The translations under genes and the position numbers were made by a program. From NCBI GenBank assembly GCA_900545405.1, contig UQYT01000060.1:1-9099 (forward strand): DNA of 9,099 bases, read 5' to 3'. Shown piece by piece: positions 5,795 through 9,099 of this stretch. Position 1 is the first letter of the stretch; every line of letters starts with the position of its first letter. The notes beneath the pieces were generated by a model, which worked only from the letters and a program-made list of their open reading frames with translations, had not been told where the DNA came from and ran no database searches. The DNA comes from an uncultured Eubacteriales bacterium (GTDB taxonomy: Bacteria; Bacillota; Clostridia; Oscillospirales; Oscillospiraceae).

Positions 5795-5813
5795 TTACGG
5801 GAGGAAAAACATC

Positions 5814-6359
5814 ATGGCAAAGTGGATCTGCAGCGTTTGTGGTTACGTTTACGAGGGCGACACTCCTCCGGAGAAGTGCCCGCAGTGCAAGGCTCCGGCC
5901 GACAAGTTCAAGAAGGTTGAAGAGGGCGAGATGTCCTGGGCTGCCGAGCACGTTGTCGGCGTTGCCAAGGGCGCTCCCGAAGAGATAATCTCCGGTCTCC
6001 GCATGAATTTCGAGGGCGAGTGCTCCGAGGTTGGCATGTATCTGGCCATGGCCCGTGTCGCTCACCGCGAGGGCTACCCCGAGATCGGCCTGTACTGGGA
6101 GAAGGCCGCCTACGAAGAGGCCGAGCACGCCGCGAAGTTCGCCGAGCTGCTGGGCGAGGTCGTGACCGACTCCACCAAGAAGAACCTCGAGATGCGCGTT
6201 GAGGCCGAGAACGGCGCCACCGCCGGCAAGTTCGAGCTGGCCAAGCTGGCCAAGCAGCTGAATCTCGACGCCATCCACGACACCGTCCACGAGATGGCTC
6301 GCGACGAGGCCCGTCACGGCAAGGCTTTCAAGGGCCTGCTGGAGCGTTACTTCGGCTGA
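5814..6359 (+). CDS. Reverse rubrerythrin (N-terminal rubredoxin domain, C-terminal diiron domain)
   Basis: A 181-residue NADH-linked peroxidase/oxidase component of the clostridial oxygen-stress response. The rubredoxin-like Fe(Cys)4 domain comes first: C6 and C9 (CSVCGY), then C22 and C25 (CPQC). The four-helix diiron domain follows. Probable iron ligands are Glu69 (EGECSE), Glu102 and His105 (EEAEH), Glu132 (AENG), and Glu165 and His168 (DEARHGKAF). Domain order is the reverse of classical rubrerythrin, as in the peroxide-induced proteins of Clostridium acetobutylicum, which also lie under PerR control. Codon use is more restricted than in neighbouring genes (Lys AAG, Leu CTG, Cys TGC nearly throughout, frequent GTT and GCT), typical of high expression. 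It lies 58 bp after perR and 36 bp before rubredoxin. Electrons probably reach it from NADH through a reductase and rubredoxin. Confidence 0.95.
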   Translation: MAKWICSVCGYVYEGDTPPEKCPQCKAPADKFKKVEEGEMSWAAEHVVGVAKGAPEEIISGLRMNFEGECSEVGMYLAMARVAHREGYPEIGLYWEKAAYEEAEHAAKFAELLGEVVTDSTKKNLEMRVEAENGATAGKFELAKLAKQLNLDAIHDTVHEMARDEARHGKAFKGLLERYFG

Positions 6360-6395
6360 GTTTGCACCTTAAATAAGTTTAAAGGAGCGTTGACT

Positions 6396-6551
6396 ATGGA
6401 TAAGTATGTCTGCCCCTGCGGCTATGTTTATGACCCCGCCGTTGGCGATCCCGATAACGGCGTCGCCCCCGGCACTGCCTGGGAAGATGTCCCCGCCGAT
6501 TGGGTCTGCCCCGTCTGCGGCCTGAGCAAGGACATGTTCGAGAAAGAGTAA
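6396..6551 (+). CDS. Rubredoxin with a CxC first knuckle
   Basis: A 51-residue cytoplasmic electron carrier with one iron bound by four cysteines. The fold signatures are KYVCPCGYVYDP (3-14), GDPDNGVAPGT (18-28) and DWVCPVCGLSKDMF (36-49). The first cysteine pair is C6-Pro-C8 instead of the usual C-x-x-C; aligned with C. pasteurianum rubredoxin it lacks one residue there, while the second pair (C38, C41) is normal. A Shine-Dalgarno AAAGGAG precedes ATG 6396 by eight bases. It lies 36 bp behind reverse rubrerythrin with no terminator between and a strong one after, so the two are very probably co-transcribed. It is the expected electron donor to the diiron peroxidase. Codon use resembles that of its upstream neighbour. 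Confidence 0.95.
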   Translation: MDKYVCPCGYVYDPAVGDPDNGVAPGTAWEDVPADWVCPVCGLSKDMFEKE

Positions 6552-6563
6552 ACCACATATGCG

Positions 6564-6598
6564 AGAGCCGATGGGTTTTTCCCGTCGGCTCTTTTTTT
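6564..6598 (+). terminator. Intrinsic terminator of the rubrerythrin-rubredoxin transcript
   Basis: AGAGCCGATGGG (6564-6575) pairs with CCCGTCGGCTCT (6581-6592) over a T5 loop with one G-T wobble. A T-tract continues to 6598. A textbook rho-independent terminator 12 bases after the rubredoxin stop. Confidence 0.93.
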
Positions 6599-6608
6599 GC
6601 GTTCGGGT

Positions 6609-6779
6609 AAAGATAAAAGGGGGAACCCCCGGCGAGGGTTCCCCCTTAAACCCCCTCCTGCGCTTCAATAAGCATAAGGGGGTTCCGCCCGCTGCGGCGG
6701 GCGGCCAGGGACTCTGTCCCTGGACCCTGCCACCTTTGAAAAGGTGGACGAAACTTTCAAACGCGCTTCGCGCGGGGCG
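6609..6779 (+). repeat. Dispersed multi-hairpin repeat, copy B
   Basis: Same order as copy A. H1 has arms 6617-6628/6636-6647. H2 has arms 6685-6692/6697-6704 with loop TGCG. H3 has arms 6705-6711/6717-6723. H4 has arms 6730-6737/6740-6747 around GA. The module CGAAACTTTCA follows, then H5 with arms 6762-6766/6770-6774 and loop TTC. Stem bases in H2, H3 and H4 differ from copy A, but both arms change together. It ends directly against the stop codon of the membrane protein (6782-6780). On the minus strand H1 is followed by TTTTATCTTT and can serve as terminator of the sigma-factor operon. Confidence 0.87.
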
Positions 6780-8411
6780 TTAGAGCAGGCAATAGTGGGA
6801 GCTGCGGAGCCAGCGTTGATTGCCGAAGACCATAAAGCTGTCGCTCAGGTCGGAGAAGGGGTATTGCGGGGTGCTCTGGTGATAATACACCACGGTACCG
6901 AACACCGTGCCGCTGCCCTCAAGCTCGACGCCGGCGTCATAGGTATAGGCCAGCCAGCCGTGCACGTCCTCCGCGCCGAAGGGCATCGAAAACTCCACAT
7001 AGGGCTCGTACTGCGTGTGGCCCAGTTTCTCCAGCGAGTGCTCGTTCCAAAACAGGCCGAATTCGCCGAGCTCCTCCGCCTTCAGGCCGCCGCCGAGGCT
7101 CACCTCCAGCGGCGCGGCCAGCTCCTCGCCGTCCTTCGTATACAGCAGGCAGGCCGCGAAATCACTCACGGCTTCGTTCCCATCCGGCTCCGCGCGCAGA
7201 GCCTCCTGCAAGTTGAACCGCGGCGGCTCCAGCCAGCGGAAGGCCGTGTAGAACCGCGTCCGCCCGTCCGCGAGGTACACGGCCCAGACCCCGAGCTCCA
7301 GCCGCTCCGCGTCCGGCGTCTCAAGCGCTTTTTCCTCGACTACCGCGCCCTGCACCTCCGACGCGCCCTCGCAGAGAGCCAGCTCCTGCTCCGTCAGCGA
7401 GCCAGCCAGCCACTCCGGCATGCCCAGCTCCACCAGCTCGGCGCGCGCCTGCGCAGTTTCGGCTGTCTCGAAAGGCTCCGCCTCGGCGCTCTTCAGCCTC
7501 GGCCCAAGCAGCAGAGCGGGCACGAGCAGCACGGCGAGGGCCAGCGCGTAGAGCGCGAACACGGCCCGGGCACTGAGCCGCACCGGCGCGGGCGTTATCC
7601 GATAGCCCCGGCCGGCCAGCGCCCGGCCCTGACGGCGCAGCAGCACGAGCAGCGCGATATACAGCGCCGCGGCCGCGAGCGCGCGGAGCTGGGCGTCCTC
7701 GGTGCTCCGGGCTGGAGTAAGGGTCTCGAGCAGCGCAATGGCCACGACCCCGGTGTAGGCGGCAACGGCCCAGAGCCCCAGGTCTTGCGGCCTCTCCGCA
7801 GGCGCTATCCGATGTCTCCGGCTCAGACGGCGCAGCAGTGCGAGCAGCGCAATGTACAGCGCGGCGGCGACGAGCACGCGCAGCAAGGCGTCCTCATTGT
7901 CCCGGGCGGGGACAAGGGTCTCGAGCAGCGCTATTAGCACGACCCCGGTGTAGGCGGCAGCGACCCAGAACGAGAGGTCTTGCCGCCTTTCACCCGACGT
8001 CGCTGAGAAGGCCGTGCGGATGCCGGAGCGCAGCCCGAACAGGAGCGTGAATTTCAGCACTATGTTTGCCGCAAATGTGAAGTAACCCAGCGCGCCGAAA
8101 TATTCCGGGCGGACCGCATTAGCGGCGGTGCCGAGCGCATCCATCACAAGCAGGATCGCGGACGCCGCATACGCTGCGGCGAAGCCGCGTGCGCTGCGTC
8201 TCAGGCTGCGGAAGCCGAGGAACACGAGTACGGAGCCGATGCAGGGCAGAATGAATTGGAGATAGAACAGCTCCAGCCGGAAAGTCACGAGGGCGAGACC
8301 CCAGAGGATGTACTTCATGGCGCGGCTCCAGGGCTCGGCCTGCTCCTCCGGCGGTGGCGGGAGTTCGCCCGCGGTCTCGGCGAGTAGGAGGTCATATTCG
8401 CGCTCGTTCAC
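6780..8411 (-). CDS. Nine-helix membrane protein coupled to an ECF sigma factor; putative anti-sigma/sensor
   Basis: A 543-residue protein with no named domain that I recognise. The cytoplasmic N-terminus (1-30; EYDLLLAETAGELPPPPEE) is Pro/Glu-rich. Helices fall near 33-52, 53-70, 76-94, 104-126, 147-166, 177-194, 212-231, 242-259 and 282-303. Nine helices would put the 240-residue C-terminal domain outside the cell; it is acidic, aromatic-rich and probably beta-rich. Residues 145-195 and 210-260 are a duplicated two-helix unit (39 of 51 identical by hand alignment). The start ATG overlaps the sigma-factor stop (ATGA, 8411-8408), so the two are translationally coupled. That arrangement, with a cytoplasmic N-tail and external domain, suggests a regulator of the sigma factor, but no zinc-binding anti-sigma motif is visible. 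Similar pairs seem familiar from Oscillospiraceae; function unknown. Confidence 0.8.
   Translation of the reverse strand: MNEREYDLLLAETAGELPPPPEEQAEPWSRAMKYILWGLALVTFRLELFYLQFILPCIGSVLVFLGFRSLRRSARGFAAAYAASAILLVMDALGTAANAVRPEYFGALGYFTFAANIVLKFTLLFGLRSGIRTAFSATSGERRQDLSFWVAAAYTGVVLIALLETLVPARDNEDALLRVLVAAALYIALLALLRRLSRRHRIAPAERPQDLGLWAVAAYTGVVAIALLETLTPARSTEDAQLRALAAAALYIALLVLLRRQGRALAGRGYRITPAPVRLSARAVFALYALALAVLLVPALLLGPRLKSAEAEPFETAETAQARAELVELGMPEWLAGSLTEQELALCEGASEVQGAVVEEKALETPDAERLELGVWAVYLADGRTRFYTAFRWLEPPRFNLQEALRAEPDGNEAVSDFAACLLYTKDGEELAAPLEVSLGGGLKAEELGEFGLFWNEHSLEKLGHTQYEPYVEFSMPFGAEDVHGWLAYTYDAGVELEGSGTVFGTVVYYHQSTPQYPFSDLSDSFMVFGNQRWLRSSHYCLL
7587..7979 (-). repeat. In-frame tandem duplication inside the membrane-protein gene
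   Basis: Unit 1 covers 7979-7797 (residues 145-205) and unit 2 covers 7784-7587 (residues 210-275), offset by 195 bases (65 codons). Unit 2 has a 15-base insertion near its end (GRALAGRGYRI against SRRHRI). Long exact blocks remain, for example 18 identical bases ending at 7736 and 7931 and about 20 around 7745-7765 and 7940-7960. The duplication is therefore visible at nucleotide level, not only in protein. Confidence 0.85.
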
Positions 8412-8923
8412 GCCTCGTCACCTCCCAGCATTGCGCGCAGGCGCTTTTTTATGCGGTAGAGCCGCCCCTCGACGGCGCGCTCGGTCATCCCCAGCTCCGC
8501 CGCGAGCTGGGCGGTGGACTGGAGGTAGTAATATTTCCGGTAAAACAGCTGCCGGTCGGCCTCGCTGAGCCTCCCCAGCGCGGCGCGGAGCCTCTCGGCG
8601 CGCTCACGGCGGAGCAGCTCCTCCTCGGGCCCGGGCGCGGAGTCGGCCAGCTCCTCACCGAGGGTCCCGGCAGCGAGGTCGCCCTTGCGGCGGTGCTCAC
8701 GCAGGCAGTCGAGGGCCGTGCTGCGGCAGAGCACCGAGAGCCAGGTAGAGACCGCGCCGCGCGCCGGGTCGTAGGCGGGAAAGCGCTCCACGGCCCGGAG
8801 CCAGACCCGTGAGAGGCAGTCCTCAACCGCCTCGTCCTCGCGCAGTATGCCCCGCGCGATGTATTCGAGCATGTCGGAGTATTGCTCCAGCAGCTCCTCA
8901 AGCTTCGCTTCCGCGGCCCTCAC
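8408..8923 (-). CDS. ECF-type sigma-70 family RNA polymerase sigma factor
   Basis: A 171-residue sigma factor with only regions 2 and 4. Region 2 (about 10-78) includes DEAVEDCLSRVWLRA (30-44), then FPAYDPARGAVSTWL (48-62) and the region 2.4-like LDCLREHRRK (71-80). An acidic linker (81-105) precedes region 4 (about 112-165), whose helix-turn-helix contains LAAELGMTERAVEGRLYRIKKRL split here across 140-162. Length and architecture fit ECF factors. The only usable start in frame is GTG 8923. Its Shine-Dalgarno (AGAGGGGGTGA) runs into the start codon, an unusually tight spacing; the next ATG (residue 18) would cut region 2. It overlaps the downstream membrane-protein gene by four bases. I find no convincing promoter between 8924 and repeat copy C. 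Confidence 0.92.
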   Translation of the reverse strand: MRAAEAKLEELLEQYSDMLEYIARGILREDEAVEDCLSRVWLRAVERFPAYDPARGAVSTWLSVLCRSTALDCLREHRRKGDLAAGTLGEELADSAPGPEEELLRRERAERLRAALGRLSEADRQLFYRKYYYLQSTAQLAAELGMTERAVEGRLYRIKKRLRAMLGGDEA

Positions 8924-9002
8924 CCCCTCTCTGACTTTATATACGCGCCTGAATGCGAAATCCCACGCATATGATACCGCATTTTTTGCCCCCCTGGTGT
9001 AA
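8924..9002 (-). promoter_or_regulatory. Upstream region of the sigma-factor operon
   Basis: On the minus strand this 79-base stretch holds TATCAT (8976-8971) and TATATAAA (8943-8936), both -10-like, but neither has an acceptable -35 at 16-18 bases. No repeated ECF-type GAAC/CGTC pair is evident. It must hold the operon promoter unless transcription enters from beyond the window through repeat copy C. Confidence 0.3.
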
Positions 9003-9099
9003 AACTTCTCTGCGCGCTTCGCGCGCGTCTGAAAGTTTCGCCCGCCTTTTCAAAGGCGGCGGGGTGCAGGGGCGGAGCCCTTGCCCGCGCTCCGCAGAG
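9003..9099 (-). repeat. Dispersed multi-hairpin repeat, copy C (inverted, cut by window end)
   Basis: Read on the minus strand it shows part of H2 (same CCGCGCTC-type stem as copy A, cut at 9099), H3 (9083-9077 with 9073-9067, one mismatch), H4 (9059-9052 with 9049-9042, identical to copy A), the module CGAAACTTTCA, then H5 as a longer palindrome (9026-9021 with 9017-9012, loop GAA). Its right end faces the sigma-factor gene, opposite to copy B. Confidence 0.85.

Noticed and set aside
5766..5813. A second PerR box directly upstream of reverse rubrerythrin
   Set aside because: I tried 7-1-7 alignments across the AT-rich leader and found no symmetric match; only a direct repeat is present.
6396..6551. 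Frameshift or pseudogene explanation for the short rubredoxin knuckle
   Set aside because: The frame is open from ATG to TAA with normal downstream sequence. The difference is exactly one codon, so the gene looks intact.
6369..6668. A 99-residue minus-strand frame across the rubredoxin gene
   Set aside because: It covers the rubredoxin, its terminator and repeat hairpin H1. The rubredoxin on the other strand has complete family motifs and a good Shine-Dalgarno.
6744..7937. A 397-residue plus-strand frame opposite the membrane protein
   Set aside because: It has the Gln/Arg/His-rich composition typical of antisense to GC-rich Ala/Leu codons, includes part of repeat copy B, and lacks a ribosome-binding site.
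6609..9099. Complete transposon formed by repeat copies B and C
   Set aside because: No transposase or recombinase lies between them and no target-site duplication is visible. Kept only as a finding about inverted flanking repeats.

Overview
The window looks like chromosome from an anaerobic, spore-forming Firmicute. The GC-rich coding sequence, SpoIIP, a PerR / reverse-rubrerythrin / rubredoxin cluster and GC-rich hairpin repeats between genes together suggest an Oscillospiraceae-like member of the Clostridia. This placement is inferred from gene content; no rRNA or other phylogenetic marker is present. I recognise no transposase, phage gene, CRISPR array or tRNA.

Layout. Positions 1-327 are non-coding: a strong 18-bp hairpin, a multi-hairpin dispersed repeat (copy A) and a bidirectional terminator. 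Four minus-strand genes follow, in transcription order from the right: a small TSCPD-domain protein (3558-3301), an AT-rich gap of about 340 bp with promoter-like sites, a membrane-anchored SleB/CwlJ-type cell-wall hydrolase (2962-2033), rsmG (1957-1256) and an exported DUF1002 protein (1194-328). Diverging from the TSCPD gene are plus-strand spoIIP (3720-4766), a two-CBS-domain protein (4827-5282), perR (5354-5755), reverse rubrerythrin (5814-6359) and a 51-residue rubredoxin (6396-6551) that is easily missed because of its size. Repeat copy B (about 6609-6779) separates these from a translationally coupled minus-strand pair: an ECF-type sigma factor (8923-8408) and a 543-residue polytopic membrane protein (8411-6780). 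Repeat copy C, inverted relative to B and cut by the window edge, lies upstream of the sigma gene.

How the genes work together. PerR, reverse rubrerythrin and rubredoxin form a peroxide/oxygen defence module: PerR senses peroxide through iron, and rubredoxin can supply electrons to the peroxidase. A near-perfect promoter with a palindromic AT-rich operator at its start site precedes perR. SpoIIP remodels peptidoglycan during engulfment, and a sigma-E-like promoter precedes it. The sigma factor and membrane protein look like a sensing pair: the cytoplasmic N-terminus and extracytoplasmic C-terminal domain of the membrane protein suggest it controls the sigma factor, but this is inference.

The most interesting items are the following. 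The dispersed repeat has hairpin stems that change by compensatory substitution between copies while the loops stay the same. The sigma/membrane-protein operon is bracketed by inverted copies of that repeat. The membrane protein carries an internal two-helix duplication. Several intergenic regions have a terminator interlocked with the next gene's promoter or Shine-Dalgarno. The rubredoxin has a shortened CxC iron-binding knuckle.
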